Assembly: GCA_018814505.1 (NCBI GenBank)
Contig: JAHIZQ010000046.1
Location: forward strand, 1-12,513
Reading direction: 5' to 3'
DNA length: 12,513 bases
From: Candidatus Omnitrophota bacterium
GTDB lineage: Bacteria; Omnitrophota; Gorgyraeia; Tantalellales; Tantalellaceae
Shown: positions 1-7,296 of the stretch, in pieces
Layout of the letters: each line of letters starts with the position of its first letter
Position numbering within the stretch: the first letter of the stretch is position 1
Made by a program: the position numbers and the translations under genes
The notes under the pieces: generated by a model
The model's database searches: none
Seen by the model: only the letters and a program-made list of their open reading frames with translations
Told to the model about the DNA's origin: nothing

Positions 1-1269
1 AGGTTCTGGTTTACCGATATTCTAGGCCAGGTAAAAAGTTTTGCCATTACGGACAATGAACTGGAAAACGCACTGGAAAATGGCATGGGGTTTGATGGTT
101 CTTCCGTTACAGGCTACCAATCCATTGAAGAGAGCGATATGGTGGCAATGCCGGACTTTGATACTTTTCAGATTCTTCCATGGAGGCCCCAGGAGAAGAA
201 AGTTGCAAGAATGATTTGCGATATTCTAACTCCGGATATGAAGCCTTATGAGGGGGATCCCCGTTATGTTTTAAAAAGAGCTTTGAAAAGAATGAAAACC
301 ATGGGGTTCGATCATTTTTATATAGGGCCTGAACTTGAATTTTTTTATTTTAAAAATGACGCGGGTACGGAACTTCTCGATAAAGGAGGATATTTCGATT
401 TAACTACACTTGATATGGCAAGCGATCTTCGCAGGGAAACAGTTTTATCGCTTGAAGCCATGGGAATTCATGTAGAATATTCACACCATGAAGTTGGCTC
501 TAGCCAGCATGAAATTGATGTTCGTTATGGAGACGCCATGCAAATGGCGGATAACGTCATTACTTACAGAATCGTTGTTAAAGAAATAGCGCAAAAGTAC
601 GGGGTATATGCAACTTTTATGCCTAAGCCTTTGTTTGGCGAAAACGGAAGCGGTATGCATACGCATCAGTCATTGTTCAAGGGTGACAAAAACGCGTTTT
701 TTTCTAAAGAAGATAAAAAATATATTTCGGACACAGCTAAGTATTATATAGCCGGTCAGCTTAAACACGCGCAGGAGATGAGTGCTGTTTTTGCGCAATG
801 GACAAATTCATATAAACGGCTTGTTCCCGGATATGAAGCCCCAGTTTATATCGCATGGTCTCATAGAAACCGCTCAGCTTTAATCCGTGTTCCTATGTAT
901 CATCCTGGAAAGGAAAAAGCTACGAGAGTGGAATTAAGGTGCCCTGATCCAGCTTGTAATCCTTATTTAACATTTGCTGTTATGCTTCATGCTGGACTAG
1001 ATGGTATCGAAAAGAAATATAAATTCACAGAACCAATGGAAAAAAATTTATATCATTTATCTGATGAGGAAAGAAAAGAATTGGGAATCAAATCTTTGCC
1101 AGGCAGTTTAGGGGAAGCAATTTCTTATGCTGAACGAAGTGAGGTCGTTAAAAAGGCGTTGGGCGATCATGTTTTCAAAAGATTCCTTGAGCTAAAAAAA
1201 CGAGAATGGGATGACTACAGAATACAGTTAACAGAATATGAGATGAACAAATTATTGCCGATTCTTTAA
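1..1269 (+). CDS. glnA: glutamine synthetase type I, 5' partial
   Basis: This cytosolic enzyme condenses glutamate and ammonia to glutamine with ATP and is the entry point of ammonia assimilation. The reading frame is open from base 1, and the first codons already read [14 protein letters not shown], a conserved segment near the GSI N-terminus, so only a short 5' part (roughly 15-25 codons) is missing; 422 residues are present. In window codon numbers, the FDGSS motif is near 31-35 and GPELEFF near 109-115. The metal/substrate Glu motif [10 protein letters not shown] is near 164-173, and the ATP-site motif [14 protein letters not shown] is near 209-222. NRSALIRVP and [17 protein letters not shown] follow. 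The C-terminus is short, resembling the GSI-alpha type, with [10 protein letters not shown] near the place where GSI-beta enzymes carry the adenylylation Tyr; no claim of adenylylation is made. An internal ATG at 85 gives a shorter frame but would delete conserved sequence. The glutamate synthase operon starts 13 nt downstream. Confidence 0.97.
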   Translation, partial: RFWFTDILGQVKSFAITDNELENALENGMGFDGSSVTGYQSIEESDMVAMPDFDTFQILPWRPQEKKVARMICDILTPDMKPYEGDPRYVLKRALKRMKTMGFDHFYIGPELEFFYFKNDAGTELLDKGGYFDLTTLDMASDLRRETVLSLEAMGIHVEYSHHEVGSSQHEIDVRYGDAMQMADNVITYRIVVKEIAQKYGVYATFMPKPLFGENGSGMHTHQSLFKGDKNAFFSKEDKKYISDTAKYYIAGQLKHAQEMSAVFAQWTNSYKRLVPGYEAPVYIAWSHRNRSALIRVPMYHPGKEKATRVELRCPDPACNPYLTFAVMLHAGLDGIEKKYKFTEPMEKNLYHLSDEERKELGIKSLPGSLGEAISYAERSEVVKKALGDHVFKRFLELKKREWDDYRIQLTEYEMNKLLPIL

Positions 1270-1282
1270 ACGGAGAAATAAA

Positions 1283-2365
1283 ATGAATCGATTTTGTGAA
1301 AAAGATATAAGCGGCTGTAGTGTGGCCGGTATTATTGACCAAACCGGGAAAAGGTTTTCGGGAGAAGATATTATCAATTCGATTGCTTCTATGCGTGAAC
1401 GGTCAAATGGTTTGGGAGGCGGGTTCGCGGCATATGGGATATATCCTGAGCATGAAGATGACTGGTGTTTTCATATGATGTTTGAAACTAAGTCAGCCAT
1501 GATGCAGGCGGAAGAGTATTTAAGGGAGAACTATGATTTTGTAGAAGACGGTACAATCCCGACACGAGAAACATTGTGTATAAAGTATCGACCGCTTCTC
1601 TGGAGATATTTTCTTCGTGTTAAAAGTGAAAAAATAAAAACGCATTATGATCTAACTGAAGAAGATTTGGTTGTCAAAACTGTAATGCAGTTAAACACTA
1701 CTATTCCCGGAGCGTTTGTGGCTTCAAGCGGTAAAAATATGGGAGTGTTTAAAGGTGTTGGGTATCCGGAAGACATTGGGAAATTTTATCGTTTAGAAGA
1801 TTATAAGGCATATATTTGGACCGCTCACGGACGTTTTCCTACTAATACGGCAGGTTGGTGGGGCGGAGCTCATCCATTTAGCCTTTTGGATTGGTCAGTA
1901 GTGCATAACGGTGAGATTTCTTCTTATGGGATCAATAAAAGGTTTCTTTTGAATTATGGCTATATCTGCGCGTTTTTTACAGATACTGAGGTAATAACAT
2001 ATCTATTTGATCTTTTGATACGGAAACATAAATTATCTTTTGAAATTGTGGCAGATATATTGGCCGCGCCGTTTTGGGAAGAGATTGACCGTTTGCCGAA
2101 AAAAGAACAAGATTTTTATAAAAACCTTAGAATTGTATATGGCAGTGCATTATTAAATGGGCCTTTTAGTGTTATTGTGGCAAATTCATCGAGTATGGTG
2201 GGGTTAAACGATAGGATAAAACTGCGTCCTTTAGTCGCGGCAACTTTTGGTGAAAAACTTTTTATAGCATCAGAAGAATCAGCAATACGGGAAATTTGCC
2301 CGGTACCAGATGAAATATGGATGCCGATAGCAGGCGAGCCCATTATAGGGAGAGTGAAAAAATAA
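1283..2365 (+). CDS. class II glutamine amidotransferase subunit of split glutamate synthase
   Basis: This 360-residue protein is the glutaminase part of an archaeal-type (split) glutamate synthase and releases ammonia from glutamine for the FMN subunit. It has the Ntn/GATase II fold signature. Cys12 in the context GCSVAGII is the presumed nucleophile. It is followed by KRFSGEDII and [15 protein letters not shown], then AHGRFPTNT (181-189, substrate-binding Arg), HNGE (208-211) and TDTE (233-236). Cys must be N-terminal in active class II amidotransferases, so the first 11 residues are presumably removed. ATG 1283 is preceded by cggagaa (SD at about 1271-1277). The stop is one base from the ferredoxin start, so the genes are almost certainly cotranscribed. 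The assignment to the GltS family rather than GlmS or PurF rests on length, on the [16 protein letters not shown] region and on the neighbours. Confidence 0.9.
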   Translation: MNRFCEKDISGCSVAGIIDQTGKRFSGEDIINSIASMRERSNGLGGGFAAYGIYPEHEDDWCFHMMFETKSAMMQAEEYLRENYDFVEDGTIPTRETLCIKYRPLLWRYFLRVKSEKIKTHYDLTEEDLVVKTVMQLNTTIPGAFVASSGKNMGVFKGVGYPEDIGKFYRLEDYKAYIWTAHGRFPTNTAGWWGGAHPFSLLDWSVVHNGEISSYGINKRFLLNYGYICAFFTDTEVITYLFDLLIRKHKLSFEIVADILAAPFWEEIDRLPKKEQDFYKNLRIVYGSALLNGPFSVIVANSSSMVGLNDRIKLRPLVAATFGEKLFIASEESAIREICPVPDEIWMPIAGEPIIGRVKK

Positions 2366-2366
2366 A

Positions 2367-2624
2367 ATGGCAAAAAGACGAGTGCCTACAGAATTTATTA
2401 TAGTCCGGGATAAGGATAAGTGCATTGAGTGTCAAGCTTGTGTCAGAATGTGTGCTAATGACGTTCATTTTTATGATGAGTCTCTGAATAAAGTATTTTC
2501 TGACGATAGTAAATGTGTTGGTTGCCATTTCTGTGAAATGCTTTGTCCGACAAACGCTATATCTATTGTCCGAAATCCTTCTGAATTCAAACAAAATTTT
2601 AATTGGAAATCTGAGACAATCTAA
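2367..2624 (+). CDS. 2x[4Fe-4S] ferredoxin, N-terminal part of the GltB-like protein
   Basis: An 85-residue ferredoxin with two complete cluster motifs: Cys19, 22, 25, 29 (CIECQACVRMC) and Cys50, 53, 56, 60 (CVGCHFCEMLCP). It probably feeds electrons to the FMN/3Fe-4S core of glutamate synthase. In archaeal and many anaerobe GltB proteins, as I recall the family, this ferredoxin is the N-terminal domain of a protein of about 500 residues that continues straight into the FMN domain. Here a TAA at 2622-2624 ends the ferredoxin. The next gene continues in the same frame, and the last residues (NFNWKSETI) read smoothly into the downstream DVIKQAETGG. The two CDSs may therefore be a recently split or interrupted single gene. 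SD agggagag (2347-2354) lies at the end of the previous gene. Confidence 0.85.
   Translation: MAKRRVPTEFIIVRDKDKCIECQACVRMCANDVHFYDESLNKVFSDDSKCVGCHFCEMLCPTNAISIVRNPSEFKQNFNWKSETI
2622..2624 (+). other. in-frame TAA between ferredoxin and FMN domains
   Basis: Both flanking reading frames share one phase (2367, 2622 and 2628 are all multiples of 3). From 2367 to 3878 there are 504 codons including the final stop, matching the usual length of the fused ferredoxin-FMN GltB protein as I recall it. This TAA is the only interruption. It could be a real split with reinitiation at GTG 2628, a recent nonsense mutation, readthrough, or a sequence error. TAA and TGA both end other genes here (glnA ends with TAA, the FMN subunit with TGA), so there is no sign of general recoding. 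Confidence 0.75.
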
Positions 2625-2627
2625 GAT

Positions 2628-3878
2628 GTGATTAAACAAGCTGAAACAGGCGGTATGCTTTTAACGGGTATGGGGTGTGATAAACCGTATCCTATATATT
2701 GGGATCATATTTTGCTTAACGCGGCACAGGTTACGAATCCATCCATTGATCCGTTAAGGGAACCCATGGAATTACGCACTTATATAGGTAGGAAACCAGA
2801 TAAGATAGATGTAGATTGCAAAAAAGAAAAATCGGAAGAACAAAATTCGTTATTAAAACTTGAAACTCCAATTCTTTTTAGCGCAATGAGTTATGGTTCC
2901 ATAAGTCTTAATGCGTGTAAATCTTTAGCGTCAGCGGCCGTGCGAATAGGAACTTTTTATAACACAGGAGAGGGTGGATTGCATAAGGATCTATACAAGT
3001 ACGCTGAAAACACAATTGTTCAGGTAGCGTCTGGAAGATTTGGTGTGCATAAGGAGTATTTGGAAACAGCATCTGCAATTGAAATAAAAGTTGGGCAGGG
3101 GGCGAAACCCGGAATAGGCGGGCATTTGCCCGGAGAAAAAGTTACAGAAGAAATCAGCCAGACGCGGATGATTCCACCGGGGAGTGACGCGATATCCCCA
3201 GCTCCGCATCACGATATTTATTCGATTGAAGATTTAAAACAGTTAATTTTTGCGCTCAAAGAAGTAACTCGTTACAAAAAACCCGTTGGAGTTAAAATTT
3301 CAGCGGTTCATAATATCGCGCCTATTGCTTCAGGAATTGTAAGAGCCGGTGCAGATTTTGTAACCATTGATGGTATTAGAGGCGGTACAGGCGCGGCACC
3401 GAATGTAGTTAGGGATAATGTGGGGATACCAATTGAACTAGCTGTGGCTGTTGTTGATTCGCGTTTAAGGGAAGAGGGGATAAGAAATCGGGCTTCTTTG
3501 ATTATTGCCGGAGGTATAAGGTCTAGCGCGGATATTATCAAAGCCATTGCGTTGGGGGCAGACGCGGTCTATATCGGAACAGCGGCTTTAGTTGCAATGG
3601 GGTGTAATTTATGTCAGAGGTGTTATACCGGAAAGTGCAACTGGGGTATTGCTACACAAGATCCTTATCTTACAAAAAGGCTTAATCCCGAGCTTGGAGC
3701 AAAGAGACTCTTTAATTTATTACGTGCTTGGAATCTTGAAATAAAAGAAATGTTAGGTGGTATGGGAATAAACGCGATTGAAAGTTTACGTGGGAACAGA
3801 GAACAATTAAGAGGTATTGGCCTTTCGGATAGAGATCTTAAGCTTTTAGGGATAAAATCCGCGGGAGAACCCTGGTGA
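2628..3878 (+). CDS. gltB: glutamate synthase FMN/3Fe-4S catalytic core
   Basis: This subunit carries out the synthase half-reaction: ammonia plus 2-oxoglutarate gives glutamate, with electrons through FMN and a 3Fe-4S cluster. The 416-residue TIM-barrel carries FSAMSYGSIS (84-93), NTGEGG (112-117), KVGQGAKPGIGGHLPG (154-169) and KISAVHNIAPIASG (223-236). It continues with DGIRGGTGAAP (248-258) and AGGIRSSADIIKAIALGADAVYIGT. The cluster segment CNLCQRCYTGKC fits the C-x5-C-x4-C pattern at Cys326, 332 and 337, with an extra Cys329. The start is uncertain. GTG 2628 lies only 3 nt after the ferredoxin stop and has no convincing SD. The first ATG (2655) would delete the family-typical IKQAETGG. 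Translational coupling from the ferredoxin, or readthrough of the stop, would explain this. TGA ends the gene. Confidence 0.93.
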   Translation: MIKQAETGGMLLTGMGCDKPYPIYWDHILLNAAQVTNPSIDPLREPMELRTYIGRKPDKIDVDCKKEKSEEQNSLLKLETPILFSAMSYGSISLNACKSLASAAVRIGTFYNTGEGGLHKDLYKYAENTIVQVASGRFGVHKEYLETASAIEIKVGQGAKPGIGGHLPGEKVTEEISQTRMIPPGSDAISPAPHHDIYSIEDLKQLIFALKEVTRYKKPVGVKISAVHNIAPIASGIVRAGADFVTIDGIRGGTGAAPNVVRDNVGIPIELAVAVVDSRLREEGIRNRASLIIAGGIRSSADIIKAIALGADAVYIGTAALVAMGCNLCQRCYTGKCNWGIATQDPYLTKRLNPELGAKRLFNLLRAWNLEIKEMLGGMGINAIESLRGNREQLRGIGLSDRDLKLLGIKSAGEPW

Positions 3879-3928
3879 TTTTACGGGGATTAATAATCAG
3901 GGAGTATTGATTGAAAAAGGAAAAACCA

Positions 3929-4372
3929 ATGAAAAAGATTTTAATAAAAGAAGAATATTGTATGGGATGCAGGCTTTGCGAAGTTTATTGTCTTGTGCAA
4001 CATTCTAATACTAAAAATATTATCAAAGCGTATAAGGGAGAATATCCGAAACCTCTTTCACGGATAGTTGTCGAGGAGAAAGGATATGAGTCGTTTGCTC
4101 TTCAGTGCCGTCATTGTGAAGATGCGCCCTGTTTGGACGCGTGTATTACTGGCGCCATGCATCGCGATGATGAAACAAAAGCGGTGTTGTGTGACGAAGA
4201 TAAGTGCGTGGGATGCTGGATGTGTATTATGGCTTGTCCATTTGGGGTGATTTCACGGAATGTTTACGATAAAAAGGTTGCGTCTAAATGCGATTTGTGT
4301 GTGGGGGAAGAAACGCCTTCTTGTGTAAAACATTGCCCAAATGAAGCGATAGTTTACGAGGAGCAGAAATGA
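3929..4372 (+). CDS. 4x[4Fe-4S] electron-transfer ferredoxin (HycB/CooF-like)
   Basis: A 147-residue iron-sulfur protein with four cysteine quartets: 11/14/17/21, 60/63/68/72, 93/96/99/103 and 121/124/132/136. The third is the classical CVGCWMCIMACP. This pattern belongs to the DMSO-reductase-B/HycB/CooF class of electron-transfer subunits, which usually pass electrons between a flavin or metal enzyme and a partner. Here it sits between the synthase core and an FAD oxidoreductase, and its stop overlaps the next start (ATGA at 4369-4372), so it probably wires that oxidoreductase to glutamate synthase. ATG 3929 is chosen because the product then starts MKKILIKEEYCMGC, close to the first Cys as in relatives. 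An upstream in-frame TTG at 3911 with a good SD (gggag, 3900-3904) would add six residues and cannot be excluded. Confidence 0.87.
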   Translation: MKKILIKEEYCMGCRLCEVYCLVQHSNTKNIIKAYKGEYPKPLSRIVVEEKGYESFALQCRHCEDAPCLDACITGAMHRDDETKAVLCDEDKCVGCWMCIMACPFGVISRNVYDKKVASKCDLCVGEETPSCVKHCPNEAIVYEEQK

Positions 4373-5679
4373 AATATGTGATAATCGGAAATTCAGCAAG
4401 TGGGATAGCGGCGGTTAGTTCAATACGCGAATATGATAAAACAGGGAAGATTACAATTATTTCTTCTGAACCGTATTTGAATTATTCACGTCCTTTAATA
4501 TCATACTTGTTGGCTAAGAAGATTGGTCGCAATCAGATTTTATATCGTGATAAGGATTTCTATAAAAAAAATAAAGTAGATTTAGTTTTAAAAAGGAAAG
4601 CCGTAAAATTAAACCTAAAGCGGAAAAGAGTATTGTTAGACAACAAACAGGAAGTGCCTTTTGATAAATTGCTTATAGCTACCGGGGGTAAGCCGATAAA
4701 TCCGGAAGTGAAGGGAATAGACGCGAAAGGTGTATTTAATTTTGTTGATTTATCCTGTGCGAAACGCATAGAAAAATTTATCAAGAACAATAAAGTAAAA
4801 AATGCCGTTATCTTGGGCGGAGGATTAATCGGGCTCAAAGCCGCTGAAGCTTTAATCGCGTTGAATATTAAGTTGACCCTGGTAGAATTAGCAGACAGGG
4901 TTTTGTCTTCCACGTTTGACAAAAAAGCGTCTTTAATAATTGAAGAAGCTTTAAAAAAGCATAAATGTGATTTGATAACGAAAAACACTATTGTAGAAGT
5001 AAAGACTAAAAACAATATTATTAACGCGGTAGAGTTAAAAGATAAAAGTATATTACACGCGGATTTATTAATTTCCGCTATTGGTGTTAGACCTAATATT
5101 GAGTTAGTGAATAATACCTCGATTAAAACAAATAGAGGTATTATTGCGGATAAATTTATGAGGACAAATATTAAGGATATATATGTGGCAGGAGATTGTT
5201 GTGAGGCAAGCGATTTAATTTCGAAAACAAAAAAAGCTATTGCTATTTGGCCTTTGGCCGTTTTGCAAGGGAAAATTGCCGGATATAACATGGCAGGTAT
5301 CAGAAAAGAATATCCGGGTGGTTTTGCTATGAACTCGGTAGAACTGTGCGGGATTCCTACAATTTCAGCGGGTGAAACAAATCCGGTTGGAACGCAGTAT
5401 GAGATAATCAGCGATTATGTACCAAAGGAATCTATATATAGAAAAATTGTGTTAAAAGAGAATAGAATTGTAGGAGTAATTTTTATGGGAAAAATAGAGC
5501 GCGCGGGTATATATATTGGTCTGATTAAAGAGGCCGTTAATCTCGCTAGTTGTTTTTTCTCTGAAAGCGGGTCTTCTTTTTCGAAGAAGGAATATTTTTT
5601 GAAAGACAATTTTGGGTTAATTAGTTTGCCTCAGGAATACAGAAAGTATCTTGTTTCGGGGGAGGTGGCAATAATATGA
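4369..5679 (+). CDS. FAD-dependent NAD(P)H oxidoreductase of the GltS operon
   Basis: A 436-residue flavoprotein of the pyridine-nucleotide-disulfide oxidoreductase class I superfamily, in the NirB/NADH oxidase/rubredoxin reductase branch. The FAD dinucleotide-binding turn is GNSASG (7-12). NYSRPLISYLL (38-48) is typical of the nitrite-reductase-like branch. ATGGKP lies at 104-109, the NAD-binding turn GGGLIG at 150-155, and the second FAD motif IYVAGDC at 271-277. Glu173 at the end of the second strand of the NAD domain suggests NADH over NADPH (inference). There is no CxxxxC redox-active disulfide near the N-terminus, so it is not a disulfide reductase. Cys277-Cys278 after the AGD motif is unusual but uninterpreted. 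It overlaps both neighbours by 4 nt. Its likely role is to pass electrons from NAD(P)H, via the polyferredoxin, to the synthase core; the specific partner is inferred from context. Confidence 0.9.
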   Translation: MKYVIIGNSASGIAAVSSIREYDKTGKITIISSEPYLNYSRPLISYLLAKKIGRNQILYRDKDFYKKNKVDLVLKRKAVKLNLKRKRVLLDNKQEVPFDKLLIATGGKPINPEVKGIDAKGVFNFVDLSCAKRIEKFIKNNKVKNAVILGGGLIGLKAAEALIALNIKLTLVELADRVLSSTFDKKASLIIEEALKKHKCDLITKNTIVEVKTKNNIINAVELKDKSILHADLLISAIGVRPNIELVNNTSIKTNRGIIADKFMRTNIKDIYVAGDCCEASDLISKTKKAIAIWPLAVLQGKIAGYNMAGIRKEYPGGFAMNSVELCGIPTISAGETNPVGTQYEIISDYVPKESIYRKIVLKENRIVGVIFMGKIERAGIYIGLIKEAVNLASCFFSESGSSFSKKEYFLKDNFGLISLPQEYRKYLVSGEVAII

Positions 5680-6410
5680 TAATAAGCGCGAAAGGTATGG
5701 GTTATAAAGAGCTTAACGAATTAATTCATCAGAAAATTAAAAAGAATGAAAAAAATATTTGTCTTAACAATATTAATGGTCAGCGTTATCTTGGAGCGGG
5801 GTTAACCGGTAACATAAAAATTACTGTTAACGGTGTTTGTGGAAATGATTTGGGAGCTTTTATGGACGGTCCGAAAATTATCGTTAATAGTAATGGGCAG
5901 GATGGGATAGGTAACACGATGAATGCTGGTGAAATTATTGTGCATGGTAACACGGGGGACATTGCCGGGCATTCTATGAGGGGTGGTAAAATTTATGTAA
6001 AAGGAAATGTTGGATACCGGGTCGGCATACATATGAAGTCGTATAGGGATTTATATCCGGTAATAATAATTGGTGGTAATGCGGGCGATTTTTTAGGAGA
6101 ATATATGGCCGGTGGATTGATAGTTGTATTGGGTCTAGACAAAAGCAAAGGCCAAGATATTATCGGCAATTATTGTGGTACTGGTATGCATGGCGGCAGT
6201 ATATATATCCGCGGTGATATAAAAAATTGTTCCTTATGTAAAAATATTAAGAAATTGAATTTAGATGATGAAGATAAAAAGTTATTAAAAAAATATTTAC
6301 AAGAGTATTGTAAATATTTTTCTTTGGAATTTAAAAAAATTATGAAGGACAGTTTTATCAAATTAGTTCCTTCAAGCCAAAGACCATATGGTAAATTATA
6401 TGCGTATTAG
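5676..6410 (+). CDS. GXGXG-domain subunit of split glutamate synthase
   Basis: A 244-residue protein corresponding to the C-terminal beta-helix (GXGXG) domain of the bacterial GltB large subunit, encoded separately as in archaeal-type enzymes. The repeating pattern is clear: LGAGLTGNIKITVNG, GNTMNAGEIIVHGNTGD, GHSMRGGKIYVKGNVG, GEYMAGGLIVVLG and GTGMHGGSIYIRGD. The domain is structural and links the glutaminase and synthase sites in the canonical enzyme. The last 60 or so residues are lysine-rich and probably helical (KKLLKKYLQEYCKYFSLEFKKI). The strong SD ggaggtgg (5660-5668) precedes ATG 5676, which overlaps the oxidoreductase stop as ATGA. It is the last gene of the operon. No clear intrinsic terminator follows in the 70 nt before the ANTAR leader structures. 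Confidence 0.9.
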   Translation: MIISAKGMGYKELNELIHQKIKKNEKNICLNNINGQRYLGAGLTGNIKITVNGVCGNDLGAFMDGPKIIVNSNGQDGIGNTMNAGEIIVHGNTGDIAGHSMRGGKIYVKGNVGYRVGIHMKSYRDLYPVIIIGGNAGDFLGEYMAGGLIVVLGLDKSKGQDIIGNYCGTGMHGGSIYIRGDIKNCSLCKNIKKLNLDDEDKKLLKKYLQEYCKYFSLEFKKIMKDSFIKLVPSSQRPYGKLYAY

Positions 6411-6482
6411 GTGGAGGATAGAGTTTTAGTTACCAAGGAGTGTAGGTTTTTATTTCTATGTATATACCAACAATCATAATAC

Positions 6483-6519
6483 GCACAAAGTCAGTGCAAA
6501 GAAAAGGACAAAGGTGTTC
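6483..6519 (+). promoter_or_regulatory. candidate ANTAR-binding two-hairpin RNA (P1-P2)
   Basis: Two small adjacent hairpins sit in the leader of the GAF-ANTAR gene. P1 is GCAC-AAAGUCA-GUGC (6483-6497, 7-nt loop). An 8-nt A-rich linker follows. P2 is GGAC-AAAGGU-GUUC (6506-6519), a six-base loop with A at position 1 and G at position 4. That is the published hallmark of ANTAR RNA targets: two hairpins with hexanucleotide loops, A1 and G4 conserved. P1 also has A1 and G4, but its loop is one base too long. Stems are only 4 bp, so chance cannot be ruled out. The location directly before an ANTAR gene and the overlap with a competing long hairpin raise the likelihood. A CATAAT box at 6475-6480 is too close to be this RNA's promoter, and no convincing promoter was found. 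Confidence 0.45.
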
Positions 6520-6560
6520 GATTCTTCTTCAAAATTAGGAAGAAAAGGGTGTTTTTGTCC
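6506..6560 (+). terminator. long RNA hairpin competing with P2; possible attenuator
   Basis: Positions 6506-6519 pair with 6547-6560 (seven Watson-Crick pairs GGACAAA/UUUGUCC, six G-U wobbles, one C-G). After a 2x2 mismatch, 6522-6529 pairs with 6537-6544 around the 7-nt loop CAAAAUU. That gives 22 pairs in one register. The wobbles make it an RNA structure of the + strand rather than a DNA palindrome. Its 5' arm is exactly the candidate P2 hairpin, so the two folds exclude each other, as in ANTAR antitermination. The downstream sequence GUAUAUUUUU is only an imperfect U-tract, and the six consecutive wobbles are weak, so terminator function is tentative. The SD of the next gene begins 13 nt after the hairpin. 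Confidence 0.4.
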
Positions 6561-6583
6561 GTATATTTTTATGGAGGCGTTGT

Positions 6584-7273
6584 ATGAGATATGAACAGCA
6601 TATTAAAGCATTGTCCAAAATAAGTGACGCGATAGTTTCAGATTTTTATGTTGAAGATATTCTTCGGCTGATTGTAACTGTTACGGCGCAGGTTATGGGG
6701 TCAACAATATGTTCATTAATGTTAATTGATAAAAAAACAAATGAACTTGTAATTCGCGCAACGCAAAGTGTTAGCGCCGAATATAATAAAAAGCCCGCCT
6801 TAAAAGTCGGAGAAGGCATAGCGGGTAAAGTTGCTAAAGAAAATAAACCTATCATAATTAAAGATGTTAAAAAAGAAAAAGAGTATAAGTATTTGGATAT
6901 TGCTAAAAAAGAAAATCTGTGTTCACTTCTGTCCGTGCCGCTTTTCGTTAAAAGGAAGGTGATTGGTGTTCTCAATTGTTATACTTCTGATCCATATGAG
7001 TTCACGGAAACTGAGGTGGAAATTTTGAGATCAATAGCAAACCAGGCGGCTGTTGCGATTGAAAATACGGAACTGATAGTCAAGACAAAGGTTATTCAGG
7101 AGGAAATGGAAACCCGGAAGAGAGCTGAACGTGCCAAAGGCATATTAATGCGGGAACAAAACCTTACAGAGGAAGAAGCATATCTTAAACTTCAAAGATT
7201 TAGTATGGAACGGCGTAAGACGATAAGGGAAATTTCTGAAGCTATTATTTTGGCTTATGACATGAAAAAATAG
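6584..7273 (+). CDS. GAF-ANTAR antitermination regulator
   Basis: A 229-residue cytosolic regulator. Residues 1-160 form a GAF domain: a helical start, then SLMLIDKKTNELVIRATQ, GEGIAGKVAKENKPIIIKDV, LLSVPLFVKRKVIGVLNCY and ANQAAVAIENTEL. A charged helix (160-182) leads into the ANTAR RNA-binding domain (about 166-224), recognisable by RAERAKGILM, LTEEEAYLKLQRFSMERRKTIREISEAI. ANTAR proteins bind two-hairpin RNAs and prevent termination, often of nitrogen-metabolism operons. The GAF domain probably senses a small ligand or a partner protein; which one cannot be read from sequence. There is no receiver domain, so phosphorelay control through a fused REC is not expected. The start ATG 6584 is well supported by ggagg at 6573-6577. 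It lies between ammonia-assimilation genes and carAB/purF and has a candidate target RNA in its own leader. Confidence 0.93.
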   Translation: MRYEQHIKALSKISDAIVSDFYVEDILRLIVTVTAQVMGSTICSLMLIDKKTNELVIRATQSVSAEYNKKPALKVGEGIAGKVAKENKPIIIKDVKKEKEYKYLDIAKKENLCSLLSVPLFVKRKVIGVLNCYTSDPYEFTETEVEILRSIANQAAVAIENTELIVKTKVIQEEMETRKRAERAKGILMREQNLTEEEAYLKLQRFSMERRKTIREISEAIILAYDMKK

Positions 7274-7296
7274 AAGTAAAAGAGGAGGGAGAGCTA

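Noticed and set aside
2622..2624. Genome-wide stop-codon reassignment as the explanation for the in-frame TAA
   Set aside because: TAA ends glnA, the glutaminase subunit, carB and the small four-Cys ORF at sensible positions, and TGA and TAG also end genes here, so the standard code is in use.
3911..3928. TTG 3911 as the start of the polyferredoxin
   Set aside because: It has a good SD and remains possible, but ATG 3929 has its own purine-rich upstream site and gives the usual short N-terminus before the first Cys. Kept as an alternative, not as the main call.
4560..5291. Minus-strand open frame of 243 codons inside the oxidoreductase gene
   Set aside because: It is antisense to a clear FAD/NAD oxidoreductase with intact motifs, and its product is low-complexity hydrophobic/serine-rich with no recognisable domain. 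It is a shadow of AT-rich Lys/Asn/Ile codons.
6475..6480. CATAAT as a -10 promoter element for the ANTAR gene
   Set aside because: No matching -35 box at 16-18 nt, and the implied start site would fall inside P1. It is AT-rich sequence where such hexamers are common.
6458..6538. Possible 26-codon leader peptide (ATG 6458 to TAG) across the P1/P2 hairpins
   Set aside because: The nearest SD (aaggag, 6435-6440) is 17 nt from the ATG, too far. There is no run of regulatory codons, and the RNA structures explain the region better.
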